DNA of 64,000 bases from ZC4RG17 sp036380875 (GTDB taxonomy: Bacteria > Actinomycetota > Acidimicrobiia > Spongiisociales > ZC4RG35). Every line of letters starts with the position of its first letter. Within the stretch, counting starts at the first letter, position 1. Below, in pieces: positions 58,349 through 64,000 of the stretch. The translations under genes and the position numbers were made by a program. The notes under the pieces are model-generated. The model made no database searches and had not been told where the DNA came from. It was given only the letters and a program-made list of their open reading frames with translations. The stretch spans positions 21,752 through 85,751 of the forward strand of contig DASVDX010000022.1 in NCBI GenBank assembly GCA_036380875.1, read 5' to 3'.

Positions 58349-59944
58349 ATGGCGCGCTCGCTTCGCACACCCTCGCTTCCGGACCTCGTGAAAAAGGGCT
58401 ATCTGCCTCGAGAAGTCCCTCCTTGCTTCTCGACTGACGATCTGGCTCGCATCGCCAGCCGATTGCCAACCAGAAGGCCAGCGACCGAGCCAGTTCGCCA
58501 TTCTTTAGCCCGTTACGGTGGGCTCCGGCGAATGCTGTCGATACCGCACCCTCAAAGCTATCTCGCTCTGGCCAAGGACATTGTCTCAAATTGGACTATC
58601 TACGCGACTCATTGGTCGAAGAGTCGTCTCTCGCGCAGCAAACCCACGTGTGGTCGACATCGCAAGGGTCGAGCTATTTCGACAAAGATGGACCTTGCTG
58701 ACCTGCCTCTAGAGCGATCTAAAACCCGAGCCCTTGCAACAGTGCTCCTCGTTTCGGACATCACGCAGTTTTATGACTCCGTATATACACACAGCATTCC
58801 TTGGGCAATGAGTAGCAAGGCATCAGCGAAAAGGGCACTGAAAGCCGGGACGATCTCGTCCGTGCCGGGTAATAGCCTGGATGTTGCGCTCCGCAACGTT
58901 CAAGACAAGCAGAGTGTAGGCATACCCACCGGGCCCGATACCTCATTGGTTGCGGCAGAGATCATTCTGGCTGCTGTGGATGAGGCGCTGATGAAGAAGG
59001 GGCCAACTCCCCTGGGCGGCTTCAGATTCATGGACGACTTTGAGCTGGCCTATCGGACGATCTCCGAAGCTGAGGACGCCCTTGCAACCCTGGAATCGAC
59101 CCTAGAGCGGCTACACCTCTCGCTTAATCCGCTAAAAACTCGAATTGATGGCTTACCCGACCCATACGAACCAACATGGCGTATCCAGCTCAATAGGTTC
59201 GTGATCCGTACGAATCGCAGGAGATCGGTGTTGATCAATGACCTCATCTCGTTCTTCTCGCTTGCGTACGATCTCTATCAGTCATATCCAAATGACCCAG
59301 TACTGAGCTATGCCCTGCAAAAGGCGGGACGCTTGGGCCTGGATCAACACGCTTGGCCCGTGTTCCGGAACAACGCGCTCGCGATCGTCCAGCGGGAGCC
59401 AGCGGCCCTTCCGTTCTATCACGATCGACTAGTGGAGGCGGTTGTCACTGGGATCGAGAAGCATCTGGATCCCACCGAAGAGGTCTTGAATCTCGTGGCA
59501 GATCAGCATGCAACGCGGGGAAGAGGATTTGAAGTCGTATGGACCTTGTGGACATTGGCGCGGCTTGGTCTGCCGCTGGGCGATGACGTCGCGAACGTTG
59601 TCTGCAAGATTGAAGACAATCTAGCGATTCTGCTCTATGAGTGGATGCGTCGAAGTCACCTGACCTCGAGTGCCGCGCCTGTAGCTGACCTGATGGCCCG
59701 TCTATCAAGCGAGGCGGAGCTAGCGTCCAGAGAGAACTGGCTGTTGGCGTACGAGTCAACTAGACGTGGGTGGCATCGGTATCGTGCAGTTCGCGAAGAC
59801 AAATTCTTCAAGGTGTTGCTGAAGGAGAACGTCGCCTTCTTCGTGGATGACGCGTTTCAGTTGCCGAGTGGGATTTCTTCACCGGGCGTTGACGCTGGGA
59901 ATATCGATTCGCAGAGACCGGCTCCGCCGCCGACGGGTTATTGA
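58349..59944 (+). CDS. Reverse transcriptase of the defence-associated (unknown-group/Abi-like) type
   Basis: ATG 58349, with AAGGAG upstream, gives 531 residues. An in-frame TTG at 58313 lacks a site. An N-terminal GYLPREVPPCFST (residues 17-29) and LSIPHPQSYLALAKD precede the polymerase. Motif A is SDITQFYDSVYTHSIPWA (Asp 137), motif B is GIPTGPDTS (from 191), motif C is FMDDF (Asp 229 and 230), and motif D is LNPLKT (259-264). The YTHSIPWA extension is typical of DRT/unknown-group RTs and not of group II introns, and there is no maturase or HNH domain. About 250 helical residues follow. It probably acts in phage defence, alone or with an RNA. The exact class was not assigned. Confidence 0.85.
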   Translation: MARSLRTPSLPDLVKKGYLPREVPPCFSTDDLARIASRLPTRRPATEPVRHSLARYGGLRRMLSIPHPQSYLALAKDIVSNWTIYATHWSKSRLSRSKPTCGRHRKGRAISTKMDLADLPLERSKTRALATVLLVSDITQFYDSVYTHSIPWAMSSKASAKRALKAGTISSVPGNSLDVALRNVQDKQSVGIPTGPDTSLVAAEIILAAVDEALMKKGPTPLGGFRFMDDFELAYRTISEAEDALATLESTLERLHLSLNPLKTRIDGLPDPYEPTWRIQLNRFVIRTNRRRSVLINDLISFFSLAYDLYQSYPNDPVLSYALQKAGRLGLDQHAWPVFRNNALAIVQREPAALPFYHDRLVEAVVTGIEKHLDPTEEVLNLVADQHATRGRGFEVVWTLWTLARLGLPLGDDVANVVCKIEDNLAILLYEWMRRSHLTSSAAPVADLMARLSSEAELASRENWLLAYESTRRGWHRYRAVREDKFFKVLLKENVAFFVDDAFQLPSGISSPGVDAGNIDSQRPAPPPTGY

Positions 59945-59978
59945 CGCTCCCATGCATTCGTCTGATCGATGGTTGCAG

Positions 59979-60020
59979 TGAGCTATCTCGCGTAGTCTCT
60001 GAGCTATCTCGCGTAGTCTC
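59979..60020 (+). repeat. Two perfect 21-bp tandem repeats after the RT gene
   Basis: The 21-base unit beginning TGAGCTATCTCG occurs twice in a row (59979-59999 and 60000-60020), followed by a third TGA. It starts 35 bases after the RT stop, between the RT and the right-hand direct repeat. It could be part of a template or regulatory RNA, or a replication slip. Confidence 0.85.
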
Positions 60021-60063
60021 TGAAGGTAAGTCGGTTACCGCGTGCTCAGTCGTCAATAGGCGT

Positions 60064-60158
60064 TCAGCGGATCGCCTGGCGCGATGCCCGGCGGAATTCG
60101 CCTTCGAGCATCGAGTACAGGGTGTGGTCCACCCAGTTGCCGCGGATCAGCAGCTCCT
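60064..60158 (-). repeat. Right copy of the 95-bp direct repeat: 3' end of the intact GNAT gene
   Basis: This copy is in frame and continuous with the rest of the GNAT coding sequence. If the unit inserted from outside, it supplied this end and so kept the gene functional. The outer edge of homology is the TGA stop (60064-60066). Confidence 0.9.
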
Positions 60159-60648
60159 CCCGCAGCACGCCTTCCCGGGTGAATCCGAGCTTCTCGGCCA
60201 CCCGCTCCGATCCGCGGTTGCCGACGGCGATGCGAAGCGTGAGCTTGTGCAACCCGAGGTGGTCGTAGCCGACCGACATCAGCGCCCGGGTGGCCTCCGT
60301 GGCGTACCCTCGCCCGCTCATGTCGCTTCGGATCCAATAGCCGATCTCGCCGACCCGCCCGGTGCGCGATGTCTGCCAGATCGAGATGTTCCCGAGGTGT
60401 TTCTCGGGGTCCTCGCGATGACGGATGGCGTAGTCGAACGCCTTGCCTTCGCGCCACGCCTGGATCGAATCGCGGACGAAAGCGATGGCGTCCTCGCGGG
60501 TGTAGTCCATGTGCGCCCAGGGGAGCCACTCGTGGAGTTCCGGCAGCGACGACCGCACTCCTTCCTCCAATGCCGGTACGTCTCTGCGGGTGAACCGGCG
60601 GAGGATCAGTCGCTCGGTGCGAATCATCTCGGGCGGCACACGTGCCAT
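60064..60648 (-). CDS. GNAT-family N-acetyltransferase (RimJ/RimL type)
   Basis: From ATG 60648 (MARVPPEMIRTERLILRRF) the product is 194 residues. A GTG ten codons earlier is also possible. It has the RimJ-like RTERLILRRFTRRDV start, EIGYWIRSDMSGRGYATEATRAL with the acetyl-CoA-binding QxxGxG/A variant, and RIAVGNRGSERVAEKLGFTREG. It would acetylate a protein N-terminus or a small molecule. Its last 95 bases are duplicated at 58044-58138, on the far side of the RT unit. Confidence 0.88.
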   Translation of the reverse strand: MARVPPEMIRTERLILRRFTRRDVPALEEGVRSSLPELHEWLPWAHMDYTREDAIAFVRDSIQAWREGKAFDYAIRHREDPEKHLGNISIWQTSRTGRVGEIGYWIRSDMSGRGYATEATRALMSVGYDHLGLHKLTLRIAVGNRGSERVAEKLGFTREGVLREELLIRGNWVDHTLYSMLEGEFRRASRQAIR

Positions 60649-60713
60649 CGCGCTCAGCGTATCGGAGCGTACGGACACTGACGCCCCAAAGCCACGGGTT
60701 TAGTCTCGCTCCG

Positions 60714-61169
60714 GTGGCAGAGCCAGTGGTCGTGCGCCGTTTCGTCGGCCCCGTCGCCTTCGTGTGGGCGGCGGTCTACGTGTACATCGGGGTCACCGCT
60801 ATCCCGCCGGCTGTTGCCCCCCGAGGTCGGTGGGACCTCGTGGCTCACGCCGCCGCCACGGCGTTGCTGGCGGTCCTCTTCTTCGAGTGGCTACGGCACA
60901 GGCCCGTCTCTGAGACACCCCCAGCTGCCCGCTCCGCGGTCGTCGGCGCCTGCGTCCTCGGGTTGGCAGTGGAGGTGGTCCAGGCGTTGGTCCCTCACCG
61001 GGGCTTCGAGGTCGCCGATTTGGTCGCCGACGCTGTCGGCGCGGTCGGGGCGGTATGGCTCCATCCGAGGGTGGCGGCAGTGATCTCCCCGATCTCTCTG
61101 TCGACGTCGCTCGTGGTGTCGGGAGTGGTGGCGTCGGTGGCGGCTATCGCTCTGACATCGGCCGGTTGA
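60714..61169 (+). CDS. VanZ-like small membrane protein
   Basis: The GTG at 60714 gives 151 residues with about four hydrophobic helices. WDLVAHAAATALLAVLFFEWL, then GLAVEVVQALVPHRGFEVADLVADAVGAVGA, match the VanZ pattern (ExxQ...R..DxxDxxAN.xGa). VanZ itself is tied to teicoplanin resistance, but most relatives have no known role. It is divergent from GNAT and 16 bases from the NUDIX gene. Confidence 0.75.
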   Translation: MAEPVVVRRFVGPVAFVWAAVYVYIGVTAIPPAVAPRGRWDLVAHAAATALLAVLFFEWLRHRPVSETPPAARSAVVGACVLGLAVEVVQALVPHRGFEVADLVADAVGAVGAVWLHPRVAAVISPISLSTSLVVSGVVASVAAIALTSAG

Positions 61170-61185
61170 GCCTACGATCGGGCAC

Positions 61186-61719
61186 GTGTGGGACCGTCTC
61201 GATCTGGCATCCGATCCACCTCCGCCGGGTGAGCTCGACGTCGCCGCGGTCCTGATCCCGTTGTACGACGACAACGACGGTGTGACCCGGGTGGTCCTCA
61301 CCAAACGGCCCGATACGATGCCGACCCACGCCGGCCACATCGCCTTCCCCGGCGGGAGGCCCGACCCGGGCGACGACGGCCCCGCCGCCACTGCCCTGCG
61401 TGAGGCGTACGAGGAGGTGGGCATCCCGCCCGAGGACGTCGAGATCCTCGGCTACCTGCCGCCCATCCACACGGTCGAGTTCAAGCTGATGGTCGTTCCG
61501 GTTGTCGGCCGGCTCCCCGGCACTCCTGATCTCGTGCCTTCACCACGGGAGGTCGTGCGGGTGTACGAGCCTTCCCTCGACGATCTCGCCGACGAGAGCC
61601 GCTGGCGTTACGAGGACTGGAACGGGCGCCGGGTGTGGTTCTACGACCTGGAGGGCGACATCCTCTGGGGGGCGACCGCGCTGATGACACGGCGTCTCCT
61701 CCGTCTCAGTTCGTACTGA
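61186..61719 (+). CDS. NUDIX hydrolase (CoA pyrophosphatase-like)
   Basis: The product is 177 residues from a GTG start. The segment HIAFPGGRPDPGDDGPAATALREAYEEVGI combines the NUDIX box (RExxEExGI intact, Asp at the first acidic position) with the FPGGxxDPxD form seen in NudL-type coenzyme A pyrophosphatases. The C-terminal domain (VWFYDLEGDILWGATALM) also fits that family. It should hydrolyse CoA or related nucleoside diphosphates. Confidence 0.9.
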   Translation: MWDRLDLASDPPPPGELDVAAVLIPLYDDNDGVTRVVLTKRPDTMPTHAGHIAFPGGRPDPGDDGPAATALREAYEEVGIPPEDVEILGYLPPIHTVEFKLMVVPVVGRLPGTPDLVPSPREVVRVYEPSLDDLADESRWRYEDWNGRRVWFYDLEGDILWGATALMTRRLLRLSSY

Positions 61720-61763
61720 CGACCTTCTGGTTTCTGTCCCTTCGGCTTTGTAGGTTCGGGGGC

Positions 61764-62171
61764 ATGATCGAACAGTTGTTCGATACCTGGGGGAATGTGG
61801 CGATGGATGTGGCGATGGATGTAGTCGCTGAAGCCTGGGACGATCTGACCGTCCACCGGTTGAGGTTTTTGGTCAGGGTCGCTCGTTTGGACCGGGAGCG
61901 GGGGTTCGATTACGACGGTCACACGTCCACGACTGCGTTTCTGATGCATCGGTGTGGCATGTCGGCCCGTCGGGCGCGCCGGGAGGTGTTCCTGGCCCGC
62001 TCCCTCGACCAGATGCGGCTCACCTGGGGGGCGGTGGCTTCGGGGAGGCTGAGTTTCGATCAGGCGGTGGTGCTGGCGTTCGCCCAGCACCGCTTCCCCG
62101 ACCCGTTCGCTTCTGACGAAGCGGTGCTGGGGTGGAGGGTGAGTCCCATCTCGTGGTGTAGGACGGCCTGA
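61764..62171 (+). pseudogene. DUF222 (13E12-type) protein, N-terminal part only, interrupted by an IS element
   Basis: The first 120 or so codons encode the start of a DUF222 protein (TSTTAFLMHRCGMSARRARREVFLARSLDQMRLTWGAVASGRLSFDQAVV). Actinobacterial DUF222 proteins normally run to about 400 residues and end in an HNH nuclease domain. Here the frame runs into the left end of the IS256-type element near 62143 and stops at 62171. The missing part is not found on the other side of the element in this window. Confidence 0.75.
62143..62161 (+). repeat. Left terminal inverted repeat of the IS256-type element
   Basis: GTCCCATCTCGTGGTGTAG agrees with the complement of 63500-63518 at 16 of 19 positions, including nine consecutive bases. 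Confidence 0.7.
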
Positions 62172-62250
62172 TCGTCGCAGGGTCCTGTGATGTTGATGGC
62201 CACCGTGTGATTCTCAGAAGCACGTGAACGCGACTGAGAGGAGCCACACG

Positions 62251-63483
62251 ATGGCCACCCCTGATTCTGCCTTGTCTGAACTGTCAACGATGCTGTTGGC
62301 GACGGATGCGTCGTTGTCGACGTCGTTGGGTGAGATCCTGGCAACAGCGATCCAAGAACTGGTCGAAGCCGAACTGACCGCCCGGATCGGCGCCGAACAC
62401 GGCGAGCGAACCCCGATGCGGGTGACGCAACGTAACGGTCACCGTCCCAAGCTGGTGTCGACCCCAGCCGGCGACATCGAGGTGGGGATCCCCAAGCTGC
62501 GGAAAGGCAGCTTCTTTCCCGAACTGTTGGAACCGCGCCGGCGGATCGATAAGGCGTTGTGGGCGGTGATCATGACCGCGTATGTCACCGGCACCTCCAC
62601 GAGGAAGGTCGACGATCTGGTCAAAGCCCTGGGCTGTGACTCAGGGGTGTCGAAGTCGTCGGTGTCTCGGATCTGTCAGGCCATCGACGTCGACGTGGCG
62701 GTGCTGCGCGAACGCCGCCTCGACCACCAGCGGTTCGTCTACGTGTGGCTCGATGCCACCTACCTCCACGTCCGCGAGAACCACCAGGTGGTGTCCAAAG
62801 CGGTGGTGATCGCCACCGGGCTGCGAGCCGACGGATACCGAGAAGTCCTCGGCGTCGACGTGGGCGATTCCGAAAACGAGGCGTTTTGGACCGAGTTCCT
62901 GCGCGACCTCCGTGACCGGGGCCTGGCCGGGGTGCGTCTGGTCGTCTCCGACGCTCACGCCGGGCTGCGAAAGGCTATCCGCCGGGTCCTCCAGGGAGCG
63001 GCCTGGCAACGGTGCCGGGTCCACGCCATGCGCAACCTGTTGTCGGCGGCCCGACATGAGCACCGTCAGGTCATCGCCGCTTTGATCCGCACCATCTTCG
63101 CTCAACCCGACCACGACGCCGCCGTCACCCAGCTCCGAGCCGTAGTCGACCAACTCACAGCCATCGCCCCCCAAGTGGCCGAACGGCTCCAAGCCATGGA
63201 ACCCGACCTGTTGGCCTACACCGCCTTCCCGCCCGGACACTGGGCCAAGATCTGGTCCAACAACCCCATCGAACGGCTCAACCGGGAACTGAAACGACGC
63301 ACCGACGTCGTCGGCATCTTCCCCAACACCGACTCGGTCATCCGCCTCGTTGGGGCCCTCCTCGTCGAAATCAACGACGAAATGATCGCCGCCGAACGCC
63401 GCTACATCTCCGCCGCCTCCATCACCCCACTCCTCGAGAAAGGAGACCAACTAGCCTCACTCCCCGCAGCCCCCCGAAACTAA
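62251..63483 (+). CDS. IS256-family (mutator type) transposase
   Basis: ATG 62251 has GAGAGGAG upstream and gives 410 residues, the usual length. The DDE residues are visible: Asp in YVWLDATYL, Asp in LVVSDAHAGL, and Glu in SNNPIERLNRELKRR. CRVHAMRNLL between them holds the conserved C/D-x2-H. The N-terminal ELTARIGAEHGERTPMRVTQRNGHRPK is typical of the family. The gene appears intact. Confidence 0.95.
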   Translation: MATPDSALSELSTMLLATDASLSTSLGEILATAIQELVEAELTARIGAEHGERTPMRVTQRNGHRPKLVSTPAGDIEVGIPKLRKGSFFPELLEPRRRIDKALWAVIMTAYVTGTSTRKVDDLVKALGCDSGVSKSSVSRICQAIDVDVAVLRERRLDHQRFVYVWLDATYLHVRENHQVVSKAVVIATGLRADGYREVLGVDVGDSENEAFWTEFLRDLRDRGLAGVRLVVSDAHAGLRKAIRRVLQGAAWQRCRVHAMRNLLSAARHEHRQVIAALIRTIFAQPDHDAAVTQLRAVVDQLTAIAPQVAERLQAMEPDLLAYTAFPPGHWAKIWSNNPIERLNRELKRRTDVVGIFPNTDSVIRLVGALLVEINDEMIAAERRYISAASITPLLEKGDQLASLPAAPRN

Positions 63484-63499
63484 CAACCGAATCACACGG

Positions 63500-63518
63500 C
63501 TACACCACCAGGCGGGAC
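63500..63518 (-). repeat. Right terminal inverted repeat of the IS256-type element
   Basis: CTACACCACCAGGCGGGAC is the partner of 62143-62161. It begins 17 bases after the transposase stop. Confidence 0.7.
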
Positions 63519-63809
63519 GGGACCCGAGCTGCTGCCCTGCTCGGCAGGCAAGCACTCGAGGAAGGCCTCGACGGGTTCTGGATGCGTCAGCTTCCCCAGA
63601 TGCGAATGGCGACCCGGGCGACCCAACTCGTCTGTGTCGAAAGGTTCGTTCGAGACCGGGACCTCGTTCTCGGCCTACGCACCGCCTGGGCGGCGCTCAG
63701 TCGAGCCTGCCATCACCACCCGTACGAGCTCGCGCCAACAGCCCATGAGCTCGAACACTGGTTCTCGTCTGTCGACGAGCTACTAGTGCGGCTTTCTGAA
63801 GAGGTCTGA
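63519..63809 (+). pseudogene. Remnant C-terminal coding segment after the IS element, function unrecognised
   Basis: An open frame runs from the IS edge to a stop at 63809 (about 96 codons). It contains an internal ATG at 63582 and motifs such as RATQLVCVERFVRDRDLVLGLR and a His-rich HHHPYELAP. It is rich in helix-forming residues and looks like the end of a larger protein cut by the IS. It is not a DUF222 or HNH tail. I do not recognise a family. Confidence 0.35.
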
Positions 63810-64000
63810 CCGCCAGCGTGCCGCATCTGTCCTCGGTGTGGCTCGTGGCGCGGGACGACAGCCGCGCACATCGAGGGTCGGGGCTACCCGCTGTGTGGTG
63901 ATCCACTTCGGTCGATTGGCCCGAGCAGAGTCCCGTGGCGATTTGGGACTGCCGAACCATCCCCCTCCAGAGGGCGCTCCGTATGCTTGCACTCGCCAAC
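63810..64000. other. No feature recognised
   Basis: A minus-strand open frame covers these bases but has no family features. No RNA gene or repeat is seen before the window ends. Confidence 0.4.

Larger units (their letters stand above)
58044..60063. mobile_element. 2,020-bp reverse-transcriptase unit bounded by 95-bp direct repeats
   Basis: The unit from one repeat to the next contains a single long gene (the RT), about 210 bases of leader and about 120 bases of trailer. The flanking repeat is the 3' end of the GNAT gene, present once in the intact gene (60064-60158) and once as a detached copy (58044-58138). This is how an element that inserts into a gene's 3' end and brings a replacement end would look. 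No integrase or transposase is encoded within it, so the mobilising function is unknown. Confidence 0.6.
62143..63518 (+). mobile_element. IS256-family insertion sequence
   Basis: About 1.38 kb contains one transposase gene and is bounded by imperfect 19-bp inverted repeats. The size is normal for IS256. No matching 8-9 bp target duplication is visible at the two edges. The left flank is a DUF222 gene and the right flank an unrelated remnant, so a deletion or recombination after insertion is likely. Confidence 0.8.

Noticed and set aside
59979..60020. Tandem repeat considered as a CRISPR
   Set aside because: There are only two adjacent units and no spacers or cas genes.
58139..60063. RT unit considered as a group II intron or retron
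   Set aside because: No maturase X domain or endonuclease follows the RT, no domain V/VI hairpin was recognised, and the protein has YTHSIPWA-type motifs and not retron motifs. No msr/msd inverted repeat was seen.
59941..60681. A plus-strand open frame across the tandem repeat and the GNAT gene
   Set aside because: Most of it is antisense to the GNAT coding sequence, which has clear family motifs.

Overview
The window is high-GC DNA with dense, often overlapping operons (ATGA and GTGA junctions), F420-type oxidoreductases, and lipoprotein solute-binding proteins that carry a Thr-rich linker directly after the lipobox. This combination points to an actinobacterium, and the TT-rich lipoprotein linkers recall the Acidimicrobiia. 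That assignment is an inference from style, because there is no rRNA or marker gene here.

About 58 kb is a catabolic and transport district. From 1 to 5380 it holds the end of a PEP-synthase-like phosphohistidine subunit, a GntR/FCD regulator, the matching ATP-grasp subunit, and a three-subunit molybdenum hydroxylase (FAD, 2Fe-2S and Mo subunits). From 12896 back to 5355 (minus strand) lies a ribose-type sugar importer followed by a dehydrogenase, a metallo-beta-lactamase-fold hydrolase and a PHP phosphoesterase. From 13143 to 21886 there is a luciferase-like F420 oxidoreductase, a NitT/TauT-type importer, an SDR, an enoyl-CoA hydratase, a shikimate-dehydrogenase-like protein, an alanine-racemase-like protein and a DUF993 aldolase-like protein. 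From 21897 to 57963 there are three complete LivKHMGF-type importers. They are interleaved with LacI regulators, 3-hydroxyisobutyrate-dehydrogenase-like and aldehyde dehydrogenases, two ketopantoate-reductase paralogues, a deaminase-type amidohydrolase with a bicupin and a zinc dehydrogenase, a DoxX-MarR pair, and an M24-family protein with the alpha and beta subunits of a 2-oxoacid dehydrogenase E1.

These transcription units appear to be tied together by a shared control scheme. At least 18 LacI/CcpA-type operators (consensus TGNAANCGNTTNCA) lie in the intergenic regions in front of nearly every catabolic unit from 12.9 to 54.7 kb, and three LacI repressors are encoded among them. Three of the five transport operons also carry a perfect 10-12 bp hairpin between the binding-protein gene and the next gene. 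That arrangement would favour expression of the binding protein.

From 57964 to 64000 the character changes. A reverse transcriptase gene of the phage-defence (unknown-group/Abi-like) type sits in a 2,020-bp unit bounded by a near-perfect 95-bp direct repeat. The repeat is the exact 3' end of a neighbouring GNAT acetyltransferase gene, and its single difference is a synonymous codon. This looks like insertion into the end of a gene with restoration of the reading frame, yet the unit encodes no integrase. After the GNAT, VanZ-like and NUDIX genes, a DUF222 gene is cut off by an IS256-family element, and beyond it lies an unrelated gene remnant. The RT unit is the best candidate for an undescribed system in this window. 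The dispersed LacI operator network is the second.
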